Source: Sphingobium cloacae (GTDB lineage Bacteria > Pseudomonadota > Alphaproteobacteria > Sphingomonadales > Sphingomonadaceae). Taken from it: a stretch of DNA of 64,000 nt. Below the pieces are notes generated by a model. It saw only the letters and a list, made by a program, of their open reading frames with translations, ran no database searches and was not told the DNA's origin. Every line of letters starts with the position of its first letter. Within the stretch, counting starts at the first letter, position 1. Made by a program: the position numbers and the translations under genes. Of the stretch, positions 8,136-16,301 are shown piece after piece. The stretch covers positions 186,001-250,000 of the forward strand of contig NZ_AP017656.1 of NCBI RefSeq assembly GCF_002355855.1, read 5' to 3'.

Positions 8136-9601
8136 TGTCCATTCAACGGCAGAAGGGCCGGCTGAGAAGGCTGGCTCACCGGGCCGGCGCCGCCCTGACC
8201 ATGGTCGCCGCCTCGCACTTCGCGCTCATCGGTGTCGCACGGGCCGACGTCGCCTCGGAGATGAACGGGTTCTTCAACGACGCCGGCGGCGCGGCGAACG
8301 TCACCGGGCCAACAGCGTTCCAGGGGCAGTCGGCTGGCTATTACTCGCTCGGCAACGTCTGGACGCGCTTCCCGCAGAAGAGCGTGTCGCCGTTCAATCT
8401 GCAGCTCCCAAGCGCGCGGGCCGGATGCGGGGGTATCGACCTGTTCTCCGGCTCCTTCAGCTTCATCAACGCGAGCGAGATCGTCGCGATGCTGAAGGCG
8501 ACGGCGAACAACGCGCTGGGCTTCGCCTTCAAGCTGGCGATCGACAGCGTCTCACCCGAGATCGGCAAGGTCATGGACGAGTTCAGCCAAAAAGCTCAGC
8601 TCCTCAACCAGATGAACATCTCAAGCTGCGAGACCGCGCAGGCGCTGGTGGGCGGGATCTGGCCACAGATGGAAACCACCCGATCGACCATCTGCGAGGC
8701 TGTCGGCAACAGCCAAGGCGTCTTCTCGGACTGGGCCGCGTCCCGCCAAGGCTGCAACAACGGGGGCCAGAGGGACGCGACGCTCGCTGGCAACACCGAT
8801 CCGGCGATGAAGGAGCAGATCATCGGCGACCCGCACAATTATACGTGGGAGGCGCTGAAGAAGTCGTCGAAGTTCGGAGCGTTCGACCAGGCCTTCTCCG
8901 AATATGTGATGACGCTGGTTGGGACGATCGTCACGACCCCGCCGACAGGCAGCGAGCATGGCCCGAAGGTGGTGATCTACGGACCGGCCGAGGAGGCGGT
9001 CGTGACGGCATTGCTCGACGGCACCGCGAACGCGCCGGCAGTGAAAATCCTGAAGTGCAACAACGACCCGTGCACTGATGTCTCGGACCAGACGCTCAGC
9101 GTGCCTGCGTCAAGCGCGCTGCGGCCCCGGATCGCGACGATGATCAAGAGCATGAGCTCCAAGATTCGCAGCGACAGCGCGCTCGACGCAGCCGAGAAGC
9201 AGCTGCTGAACATGGCGACTGTTCCGATCTACAAGATCCTCGCGGTTCAGGCCTACGCCCACTACGCGCTCACCGACGGCGAAATTCAGACGCTCTCCGA
9301 GATCGTCGCGGTCGATCTGCTGAACGCCATGCTCGACAACATGCTCGACAGGGTGGAGCAGGCGAAGGTCTTCTACCAGACCGCGGATCAGGAGACGGCC
9401 TCGCAGTGGCGCCAGCAGATCGCGGCGACCCGCGCCAAGTTCGCGCAGCGGGACGTGAAGCTCAGCAACAAGCTCCAGGTGACGATGCAGATCATCAACC
9501 GGAGCATCATGCTCGAATCGACGCTGCAGAACACCATGACGCCCGGCATGTCCTCAGCGCTCAACTTCTCGCGAGGATTGAACGCGCAGGGCTTGCTCTA
9601 G
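8135..9601 (+). CDS. traH: TraH, F-type pilus assembly protein
   Basis: 488-residue exported protein (signal peptide about 1-37). Contains the TraH pattern F-F-N-D-x-G-G-A-A-N-V-T-G-P near the mature N-terminus, then the Y-Y-S-L-G-N-V-W-x-R region and C-G-G-I-D-L-F-x-G-S-F-S-F-I-N. TraH is a periplasmic or outer-membrane-associated component required for pilus formation with TraF. TGATG overlap with traF. Confidence 0.93.
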   Translation: MSIQRQKGRLRRLAHRAGAALTMVAASHFALIGVARADVASEMNGFFNDAGGAANVTGPTAFQGQSAGYYSLGNVWTRFPQKSVSPFNLQLPSARAGCGGIDLFSGSFSFINASEIVAMLKATANNALGFAFKLAIDSVSPEIGKVMDEFSQKAQLLNQMNISSCETAQALVGGIWPQMETTRSTICEAVGNSQGVFSDWAASRQGCNNGGQRDATLAGNTDPAMKEQIIGDPHNYTWEALKKSSKFGAFDQAFSEYVMTLVGTIVTTPPTGSEHGPKVVIYGPAEEAVVTALLDGTANAPAVKILKCNNDPCTDVSDQTLSVPASSALRPRIATMIKSMSSKIRSDSALDAAEKQLLNMATVPIYKILAVQAYAHYALTDGEIQTLSEIVAVDLLNAMLDNMLDRVEQAKVFYQTADQETASQWRQQIAATRAKFAQRDVKLSNKLQVTMQIINRSIMLESTLQNTMTPGMSSALNFSRGLNAQGLL

Positions 9602-9624
9602 GCGCGCAACAGAGAGGTAGCGGC

Positions 9625-12423
9625 GTGCTCGAGGTCTACACCGTCGGCGGGGGCGAGTATCTCGTCAATACCTTCAACGCGGTCGCCGCGTGGGCGGGGG
9701 GAGGGGGCTATCGCTCTCTCCTGCGGGTCGTGATGGTGATGGGGCTGATCTATTCGCTGCTCGTCGTGGCCTTCACCCTCAACTTCCGCGCGTGGTTGAA
9801 CTGGTTCCTTCAAGCGACGGGCATTTACCTGTGCCTCATGGTCCCGACGATCGACGTGAAGGTGACCGACCGCCTCAATCCAAGCCTCTCGCCCGCGACG
9901 GTGGCGAATGTACCTCTCGGCCTGGGGGTCCTCGCGAGCTTCACCACCCAGATTGGCGACTGGCTCACCCGGACGGCCGAGACCGTCTTCGTCATGCCCG
10001 GAGAGCTCAACTACACTACGAACGGCATGGTGTACGGCGCCCGGCTATTCGACGCGACCCGCAATTTCACTATCCGTGACGCGGAATTCTCGACCAACCT
10101 CGAGAACCACTTCAAAAACTGCCTCTTCGGCGATGTGATGCTCTACCAGAAGTCGCTCACCAACTTGGCGAAAGCGCCGGACCTATGGGCGGCGATCGGG
10201 CCGGGCTCGGAAGCGCGGTCGCAGGAGTGGCTGGAGCGGCAAGGCGACGGCTCGGTCCAGAACTTCATTGTCACGTGCCGACAGGCCTATGACACGCTGA
10301 ACGGCCAATGGGCGAGCATGATCGAGGCGAGCGCGGAGCCTTGGGCGAAGGAGGTCTATCCCAAGCTCAGCAATGCTGTCGCCGCGGCGAAGCTCAAGCA
10401 CGACGTCCCGATCGTGAATGCGGCCTTTACAGGCTCGGGTGACGACTTCACCGGCGTCATGAGGCAGAACACCGCCATCAACGCCTTCATGCAGGCGCGA
10501 AACTCGATGTCCGGCGGGAGCGGGGCGGCGTCGATCGACACCTTCGCGCAGACCCGCGCGGACATTCAGGCCCGCAACACCTACAATTCGATCGCGCAGC
10601 AGGCGATGGCGTGGGTGCCGATCCTGAACATTGTCCTGACCGTCGTCTTCTTCGCGATGTTCCCTGTGATCTTCCCGCTCTTCCTGCTCCCCCAGACCGG
10701 GCTGAGTTCGTTGAAGGGCTACGCGATGGGGTTCTTCTATCTGGCGGCCTGGGGACCGCTCTACGTGATCCTCCACATGATCTGCATGACCCGGGCCGAG
10801 GCAGCCTCGAACGGCGTCGCTGCAGGAGGGATGTCGCTCGGAAGCTATGCCGGCATCGGCGCGGTGAACGGCGAAACGGCGACGATCGCCGGCTTCATGC
10901 TGATGAGCATCCCGTTTTTGGCGGGCGGGCTTGCACGGGGCGCGATGTCGATCGCGGGACAGGCGACGTCGATGCTGGCGCCGGCGCAGAATGCCGCGGA
11001 AGCTGCTGCGCTGGAGCAGACCACCGGCAACTACTCCTACGGAAATGTAAGTTGGGCGAACTCGACCTCGAACATGCGGCAAGCCGACCAGTGGCAGACG
11101 GCGCCGAGCTTCATGGGTGGCGCGGCGAGCGTCGGCTGGCGCCAGGACAACGGCGCTGTGATCAGCGGTTTCGGCAATGGCCAGGAAGTGTTCGACACCG
11201 GTGGCGCGATCTCGCGGCTCTCATTCACCCCAACCGTGACCACCGGCACCGTGGCGGAATGGCGGGAGATGGCGACCGAGGCGCACCGTCAATCGCAAGC
11301 CTACGACAACGCGGCTCAGGAGATGCTCACCTGGACCAAGACCGACCGGAGTGCGCACGGGACGTCCAGCGAGCGCTCGTCAGGCTGGGATTCGAGCAGC
11401 GGTCGGTCGTCGAACACCTCTGTTGAGCAGTTCGATCGAACGACCGGCAGCAGCTCGCAAGGGTTGGAGGATCGGTCGTCAACGGGGCAGAGTCTGACGG
11501 TAACAAATGGCCACGACCGATCGGCAGGCACCCTCAACCAGGTGACGGGATCGTTGTCAGCGGGTCTGGGCGGCGGAGGTCAGAGCGGAACTGGCAAAGC
11601 GTCGTCCCGCCTCCCAGGTGTGGGCGGCAGCGTTTCGGCACAGGGCCAGCAGAATGACTTCCTGCGCCATGGTACATCAGACACGAGATCTTCGGACAGC
11701 TCTAGCTCTGCTAGCAGTGGGGTGCGGGACGAGCACGCTAATGGCACAGGCGCAACGTCGTCAGATGGCACCTATGACCGCTCGGGCGTGTTCAGCCGCG
11801 CGTCGACTACGTCCAGTTCGTCACTCACTCACGAGCAGGCGCTGGCGCGCGCGCGGTCGTATACGGAGACGGCTCGGCAGCTCGAAGAATTGTCGCAGCA
11901 GCTCTCCCGCGACGCCAGCTACGCCGAAACGCACGGCATGCAGCTAAGCGAGAACATGAGCCAGGATCTAGCGCAGTGGTACCGGGCGCAACAGGCTTCA
12001 AACCCGGGTCTGGATGCTCCGGAGCTGTGGGCGACCGATCTCAGCGACCACCAGCGCGCCGTTCGGCAGGAGATGGTCACTCGCTGGATGCGCGAGAAGC
12101 AGGACGACATTCGCGAGGAGATTGCCGGCAAGCTTCAAGAGCCCGACCTCGTTGAGGTAAGCAGGCCGAGCATCGATAGCGCGGCGGACGTCGCGGGCTC
12201 GTATCGCCCACAGGGCACATCTGGCATTCCGTCTGGCCCTGCCGGCGGCGACCCTCGGACCGCACAGTCAATCATCGAGGCCGGCGCGGACCGGCTTGAG
12301 AGCGATCGTGGCGCGGCGCGGGCTGCTCGGACTAACGCCGCGCAGGGATCGGTTGACGTACAGCAGGAGGTTCACCGCGATCACAACCGCGGCTTCTTCA
12401 ACGACCCGAAGCTGCGTGAGTAA
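9625..12423 (+). CDS. traG: TraG, mating-pair stabilisation and pilus assembly protein
   Basis: 932-residue inner-membrane protein. The N-terminal half has several transmembrane helices (about 28-75 and 325-440); the C-terminal half (about 520-932) is a hydrophilic, Ser/Gly/Thr/Gln-rich periplasmic tail, as in F TraG, where the tail acts in mating-pair stabilisation and entry exclusion. GTG at 9625 chosen because GAGAGG lies 8 bases upstream and it begins just after traH. It is the last gene of the transfer operon in this window; no traD or relaxase follows. Confidence 0.92.
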   Translation: MLEVYTVGGGEYLVNTFNAVAAWAGGGGYRSLLRVVMVMGLIYSLLVVAFTLNFRAWLNWFLQATGIYLCLMVPTIDVKVTDRLNPSLSPATVANVPLGLGVLASFTTQIGDWLTRTAETVFVMPGELNYTTNGMVYGARLFDATRNFTIRDAEFSTNLENHFKNCLFGDVMLYQKSLTNLAKAPDLWAAIGPGSEARSQEWLERQGDGSVQNFIVTCRQAYDTLNGQWASMIEASAEPWAKEVYPKLSNAVAAAKLKHDVPIVNAAFTGSGDDFTGVMRQNTAINAFMQARNSMSGGSGAASIDTFAQTRADIQARNTYNSIAQQAMAWVPILNIVLTVVFFAMFPVIFPLFLLPQTGLSSLKGYAMGFFYLAAWGPLYVILHMICMTRAEAASNGVAAGGMSLGSYAGIGAVNGETATIAGFMLMSIPFLAGGLARGAMSIAGQATSMLAPAQNAAEAAALEQTTGNYSYGNVSWANSTSNMRQADQWQTAPSFMGGAASVGWRQDNGAVISGFGNGQEVFDTGGAISRLSFTPTVTTGTVAEWREMATEAHRQSQAYDNAAQEMLTWTKTDRSAHGTSSERSSGWDSSSGRSSNTSVEQFDRTTGSSSQGLEDRSSTGQSLTVTNGHDRSAGTLNQVTGSLSAGLGGGGQSGTGKASSRLPGVGGSVSAQGQQNDFLRHGTSDTRSSDSSSSASSGVRDEHANGTGATSSDGTYDRSGVFSRASTTSSSSLTHEQALARARSYTETARQLEELSQQLSRDASYAETHGMQLSENMSQDLAQWYRAQQASNPGLDAPELWATDLSDHQRAVRQEMVTRWMREKQDDIREEIAGKLQEPDLVEVSRPSIDSAADVAGSYRPQGTSGIPSGPAGGDPRTAQSIIEAGADRLESDRGAARAARTNAAQGSVDVQQEVHRDHNRGFFNDPKLRE

Positions 12424-12432
12424 TCGTGTACT

Positions 12433-12636
12433 CTAGATTGCGACAAACAAGTAGCCGACGAAGCCAGCTAGAAGAGCATACGCCAGCAGGTAGGCAGCTG
12501 CGCCTGCCTTGCTAACATTGCCTTCGGCATCAGTGACTGGGCCGTGGGGTTCGACGCCGTCGTCTACGAGAAGCATTATCGGACCGCCAGGATTGTCCTT
12601 GGTCGCCGCGAATGTCGCTGTATCGAGCGTCAGCAT
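12433..12636 (-). CDS. Small membrane protein, unknown
   Basis: 67 residues with one C-terminal transmembrane helix (about 46-66). The minus-strand ATG at 12636 has a clean GGAGG six bases upstream, the main reason to believe the gene. It converges on traG with a 9-base gap and marks the end of the transfer operon. Function not recognised. Confidence 0.6.
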   Translation of the reverse strand: MLTLDTATFAATKDNPGGPIMLLVDDGVEPHGPVTDAEGNVSKAGAAAYLLAYALLAGFVGYLFVAI

Positions 12637-12707
12637 GAGAACCTCCGAACCTACCCAACATACAAGGTTCGAGGTTCGATCACAAGCAATGGAGACGCGA
12701 AGCCGAG

Positions 12708-12956
12708 ATGAAGGCGTTCCTCACCCGCGCGGTTACGCCGTCCCGCCACGATGCAGGCTGCATCGATTACGAACCGCACGAGGTGGACGGGCAGCCCGGC
12801 ACCTTCGTCTTCTACGAGCGCTGGATCGGCCGGGAAGCGCTCGATGCCCATCTCCACGCGCCACGCATGCAGGAACTGGTGCCGCAGCTCCTGGAGCTGA
12901 TGGAAGGCTCGATCGAGGACGGGATCAGGCTCCTGCAACCGTTCCGCCCGGCCTGA
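12708..12956 (+). pseudogene. Antibiotic-biosynthesis-monooxygenase (YgiN-like) domain remnant
   Basis: The 82 codons from ATG 12708 match the second half of an ABM-fold protein: D-A-G-C-I-D-Y, then F-V-F-Y-E-R-W-I-G-R-E-A-L-D-A-H. The first beta strand of such proteins is missing. The codons just before the ATG (12693-12707) still read R-R-E-A-E, as expected upstream of M-K-A-F-L, but the frame then diverges and there is no ribosome binding site. Most likely a 5'-truncated remnant at a recombination boundary; less likely a short functional variant. Confidence 0.55.
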
Positions 12957-12982
12957 GTTCGAGCGCCGTCAGCGAAGGAGGA

Positions 12983-13642
12983 TCAGCGCGGAGCTCGAGT
13001 CTTTGTAGCGGATTGGGCCTGTGCAGCGTGGGAGGAGCGACGGTGCTCACCGTTGCCGTCAGCCGGCCGCCGGTCATTCCTTGCAAACTCATGACCAGGA
13101 TAGAGCGCGCGCCGCACCTCGTCAGTGATCGTGTAGACGGCCTGGCGCTGGGCACCGCGATTATGATGATCGACGCGGTAGCCCTGATAGTGACGCTGCA
13201 TGAGGCCGGCCTTGACGAGCTCCGAGACCGCGCGGCTCACGTTCGTGCGTCCGGAGAGACGGATCCGCTTTTGGACTTCGGCTGTGATCAGCCGTGCGGC
13301 GACCGCCGCGTCGGCGGGAAGCTCATTGCGCTGCTCGAGTTCCGCTCGAACCTTGTCGGCGATCGCAAGGCGACGGGGGTCGCGCCGGGCCACGGGCACC
13401 AGGGCATCGCATAGCCAGTCCCGCACCGGCACTAGGCGGTCACCTTCACGGACGTAAGGGCCGGCCGAACCACTTTGGGCGCTCGCCTGTGCAATCAGAT
13501 TGAGTACCATGAAGCTATAGCGGGGCCGCTCGCAGACTGACGTCAAGCGATCCAGAAGGCCCGGCAGGTCCAACGCAGGTGCGGCCTGCGGCGCTGCTCG
13601 TTCCGCATTGCCTTCGGCGGCGAAGAAGTCCGGTTGGAACAT
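12983..13642 (-). CDS. Probable winged-helix DNA-binding protein
   Basis: 219 residues, no membrane segment. The central part (about 100-165) has an HTH-like layout ending T-N-V-S-R-A-V-S-E-L-V-K-A-G-L-M-Q-R-H-Y-Q, strongly suggestive of a recognition helix plus wing. An imperfect inverted repeat with arms ATGAGAA (13641-13647) and TTCTCAT (13667-13673) lies over the start region and could be its own operator. Genes of this kind are common in plasmid backbones, but I cannot name the family; a replication or maintenance regulator is one option. Confidence 0.6.
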   Translation of the reverse strand: MFQPDFFAAEGNAERAAPQAAPALDLPGLLDRLTSVCERPRYSFMVLNLIAQASAQSGSAGPYVREGDRLVPVRDWLCDALVPVARRDPRRLAIADKVRAELEQRNELPADAAVAARLITAEVQKRIRLSGRTNVSRAVSELVKAGLMQRHYQGYRVDHHNRGAQRQAVYTITDEVRRALYPGHEFARNDRRPADGNGEHRRSSHAAQAQSATKTRAPR

Positions 13643-13769
13643 GAGAACGAATCAAGCACATCTCGATTCTCATGTGAATCCCTCTTGTTGTGGCGCGTCC
13701 ATTTTATCGAGGTGTCGCGTGCCTGGCTCGCAAGCCGGCACAGCCGCCAAACGTTTGGGCGCCCGGACC

Positions 13770-14114
13770 TCAGCGCGATGTGGGCTCATGGCTGTCGGGG
13801 TCGTCGAGCCACGTCGGAATATCGCGTCGTGCGTCGAGCACGCGCCATATGTCGATGTGATCGTCGCGTTCGACGTAGAAGACGAGCCACGGAAAGCGAG
13901 CGAGACGACGATGTCGCAGACCCGGCAACATAAGCTCGTGCGCGTAACGCGGAGAGCCGATGCCCGGTTGCTCTGCGATCGCGCGGTAGGCTGCTTCTAG
14001 CGAGGTCACGAAGCCGAGCGCGATGTCCGGCCCAGCCTCGTGAGCATAGTGGTCGATGGCGTTCTCGACGTCGCGATGGGCCTGCTCGCGGGGCACGACC
14101 CGCTTCATGGTCAT
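13770..14114 (-). CDS. parE: ParE-type toxin of RelE/ParE superfamily
   Basis: 114 residues. Motifs of the ParE fold are visible: A-x-R-D-V-E-N-A-I-D-H-Y helix, then G-S-P-R-Y, P-G-L-R-H-R-R-L-A-R-F-P-W-L-V-F-Y and a C-terminal I-W-R-V-L-D-A-R-R-D. ParE toxins poison gyrase; RelE relatives cleave mRNA, and the sequence alone cannot separate them fully. Start at 14114 overlaps the antitoxin stop by 4 bases (ATGA). The pair probably stabilises the element. Confidence 0.85.
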   Translation of the reverse strand: MTMKRVVPREQAHRDVENAIDHYAHEAGPDIALGFVTSLEAAYRAIAEQPGIGSPRYAHELMLPGLRHRRLARFPWLVFYVERDDHIDIWRVLDARRDIPTWLDDPDSHEPTSR

Positions 14115-14344
14115 GCCGTGCGGCGAGCCCGCACGCGCAGTCCTTCGAAATAGGTGTCGTCTGCTGGGGCGCCCGGGGCGGATTCAGCGCCGTCGAGCAG
14201 CAGCCGGCGCAATCTCTGGCGGTCCTGGTCCTTGCGGATGAGCTCGCGGACATACTCGCTGCTCGTGCCGTAGCCGCGGCCGGCAACCTGCTCGTCCACG
14301 AAAGCCTTCAGCGTATCGGGCAGCGAGATGTTCATCGTGCTCAT
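14111..14344 (-). CDS. parD: ParD-type antitoxin
   Basis: 77 residues. The N-terminus M-N-I-S-L-P-D-T-L-K-A-F-V-D-E-Q-V is a ribbon-helix-helix DNA-binding signature of ParD (CopG superfamily), followed by G-Y-G-T-S-S-E-Y-V-R-E-L-I-R. The C-terminal part should bind the toxin. Two ATGs are possible (14344 and 14335). It is upstream of and overlaps parE. It normally represses its own promoter, which should lie in 14345-14460. Confidence 0.88.
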   Translation of the reverse strand: MSTMNISLPDTLKAFVDEQVAGRGYGTSSEYVRELIRKDQDRQRLRRLLLDGAESAPGAPADDTYFEGLRVRARRTA

Positions 14345-14463
14345 GGCCGCGATAGTTAAGGGGTTTGGCAAAATTTGGCAAGGGGAGCCGCCCGTCCTGC
14401 GCCTTCTGACGACTAGTCCGAAGCTTTGCCGATCCGGCGAGGCTCGGGAGGGAATGAACAGCT

Positions 14464-14494
14464 GTGGCACTTTACCGGCGGGGTAAAGTGCCAC
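14464..14494. repeat. Perfect palindrome, 13-bp arms and 5-bp spacer
   Basis: GTGGCACTTTACC at 14464-14476, spacer GGCGG, then its exact reverse complement at 14482-14494. It lies 120 bases upstream of parD and 126 bases before the CTGA-N6-TCAG site of the KaiC gene. No T-run follows, so it is not a standard terminator. The long exact symmetry suggests a dimeric protein site (partition, regulator or resolution site) or a cruciform. Which protein would bind is not visible. Confidence 0.8.
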
Positions 14495-14619
14495 GAGCGG
14501 TTGTCTTCGCGGCGAGAAACTGTGGGGGAGGTGATCGGCTCAGTGGGGAACAGGCGGGCGGGTAAAGCTCGCCAGGCTCCTCGAGTCGGGTAGCGGCTGA
14601 CCGGCACCTGCATGACAGA

Positions 14620-14633
14620 CTGATATAGCTCAG
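14620..14633. promoter_or_regulatory. CTGA-N6-TCAG operator 1 (KaiC-like operon)
   Basis: CTGATATAGCTCAG. A CACCCT hexamer (14657-14662) is centred 33 bp downstream. The site stands about 190 bases before the GTG of the KaiC-like gene and is the leftmost copy of the island-wide motif. Confidence 0.75.
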
Positions 14634-14819
14634 GGACGATTACATCTCTGATCCGGCACCCTTTCTGGCGGGGCGCCGTGGGGCAGCAATCCAGGCTTCG
14701 CTGGGTGCTTTGTCGGCATGTTCAACGAGGGTCGCTCCTGCCCCGCGATACGTCGTCAGGCGGCGCGGGGCGCGCAGAACGGTCGGGGGAACCCGTGCTC
14801 GAAGGGGGCAAGTTGTACG

Positions 14820-16301
14820 GTGAATAGCGAAGAGCCTGCTGGAACGGGAGTGCCGGGCCTTGATGACATCCTCGGTGGAGGGTTGAGCCGCGGCAGAGTC
14901 TTTCTCCTCGAGGGCCTGCCGGGAACGGGCAAGACCACGGTCGCGATGCAGTTCCTGCTCGAAGGGGCCCGGAACGGAGAGAAGGTGCTGTATCTGACGC
15001 TCTCCGAAAGCGAGGAAGAGCTGCGCGCCGCCGCCGCAGCGCACGGGTGGGCGCTCGACGGCGTCGAGATCGTCGAGTTGATCTCCCCCGATAGCCTCGT
15101 TGACGAGAAGCAGCAGCAGAGCTTGCTCTACTCGTCGGACCTCGAGCTGGTGGAGACGACCCGGAGAATATTCGAAGCCTTCACGCGATCGAAGCCCGAC
15201 CGGCTGGTCCTTGACAGCCTCTCGGAAATAAGACTGCTGTCGCAGAGCTCGCTCCGCTACCGGCGACAGGTCCTCGCGTTAAAGCACTATTTCGCGGGCC
15301 AGGGCACGATCGTGCTGATGCTCGACGACATGACGACGGAGACCGAAGACAAGACCGTTCACAGCGTCGCGCATGGTGTGGTCTGCCTGGAGGAGCTCGC
15401 AAGAGAATACGGTCCGGAGCGCCGGCGGATCAGGGTCGCCAAATATCGCGGGCGAGGCTTTCGCGGCGGCTATCACGACTTCGTCATCGAACGAGGCGGC
15501 GCCCGCGTATTTCCGCGCCTGATCTCGGCCGAGCACCGGTCCAGCTTCGAGCGCGACAAGGTCACGACCGAGATCACCGAACTGGACGCGCTGACGGGGG
15601 GTGGTCTGGAGCGTGGATCGAGCGTGCTGATCCTGGGCCCTGCAGGAACGGGGAAGTCTCTTCTCGTGCTGACGTTCGTCGCCGCGGCCGTGAAGAAAGG
15701 AGAGAAGGCGGCGTTGTTCGTGTTCGACGAGGAGGTCGGGCTCCTTGCCGAACGCGCAAGAGGGCTCGGAATCGACATCATCGCGATGATGGACGCCGGT
15801 GCCTTGCAGGTCGAGCAGATCGACGCCGCCGAGCTCACCCCCGGAGAGCTTTCAGCGCGGGTCCGGAAATGCGTCGAGGAGAATGGCGCGAGGACGGTGG
15901 TGGTGGATAGCCTTAATGGTTACCAGGCCGCGATGCCGGGCGAGAACGCCCTGGTGCTGCACATGCACGAGCTGCTGCAGTATCTGAACCGCCAGGGCGC
16001 AACGACGTTCGTGACCATCGCGCAGCACGGGCTGGTCGGCGATACGCGAACCCCCGTCGATGTCACCTATCTCGCCGACACGGTGATCCTGCTGCGCTAC
16101 TTCGAGACGCGCGGCCGTCTCCGCCGGGCGATCTCGGTCGTGAAAAAGCGAACCGGTGCGCATGAAGACACCATCCGCGAATATAGCATTGGCGCCGACG
16201 GGGTCCGGATCGGCGAAGCGCTGGTCTCGTTCCAGGGAATGGCGCGCGGCGTGCGCAGCCTCTTCGGGGATGCACCTGAGCTGATCGAAGAACGCCATTG
16301 A
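14820..16301 (+). CDS. KaiC-like dual RecA-domain ATPase
   Basis: 493 residues with two tandem KaiC/RecA domains. First domain: P-G-L-D-D-I-L-G-G-G-L opening, Walker A G-L-P-G-T-G-K-T (about 32-39), Walker B L-V-L-D-S-L. Second domain: L-D-A-L-T-G-G-G-L opening, Walker A G-P-A-G-T-G-K-S (about 272-279), Walker B V-V-V-D-S-L-N-G. No KaiA or KaiB is present, so a clock role is not implied; non-cyanobacterial KaiC proteins paired with histidine kinases are linked to stress and redox responses. GTG 14820 is preferred over an upstream in-frame ATG because AAGGGGG lies 11 bases before it. TGATG coupling to the next kinase. Confidence 0.9.
   Translation: MNSEEPAGTGVPGLDDILGGGLSRGRVFLLEGLPGTGKTTVAMQFLLEGARNGEKVLYLTLSESEEELRAAAAAHGWALDGVEIVELISPDSLVDEKQQQSLLYSSDLELVETTRRIFEAFTRSKPDRLVLDSLSEIRLLSQSSLRYRRQVLALKHYFAGQGTIVLMLDDMTTETEDKTVHSVAHGVVCLEELAREYGPERRRIRVAKYRGRGFRGGYHDFVIERGGARVFPRLISAEHRSSFERDKVTTEITELDALTGGGLERGSSVLILGPAGTGKSLLVLTFVAAAVKKGEKAALFVFDEEVGLLAERARGLGIDIIAMMDAGALQVEQIDAAELTPGELSARVRKCVEENGARTVVVDSLNGYQAAMPGENALVLHMHELLQYLNRQGATTFVTIAQHGLVGDTRTPVDVTYLADTVILLRYFETRGRLRRAISVVKKRTGAHEDTIREYSIGADGVRIGEALVSFQGMARGVRSLFGDAPELIEERH

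Noticed and set aside
14522..14541. Short similarity to 29161-29179 (gtggg-gagg-gatcggctc)
   Set aside because: Only about 17 bases with differences; too short to call a duplicated element.
14820..16301. Circadian clock locus
   Set aside because: Only a KaiC-like gene is present; no KaiA or KaiB and a stress context.
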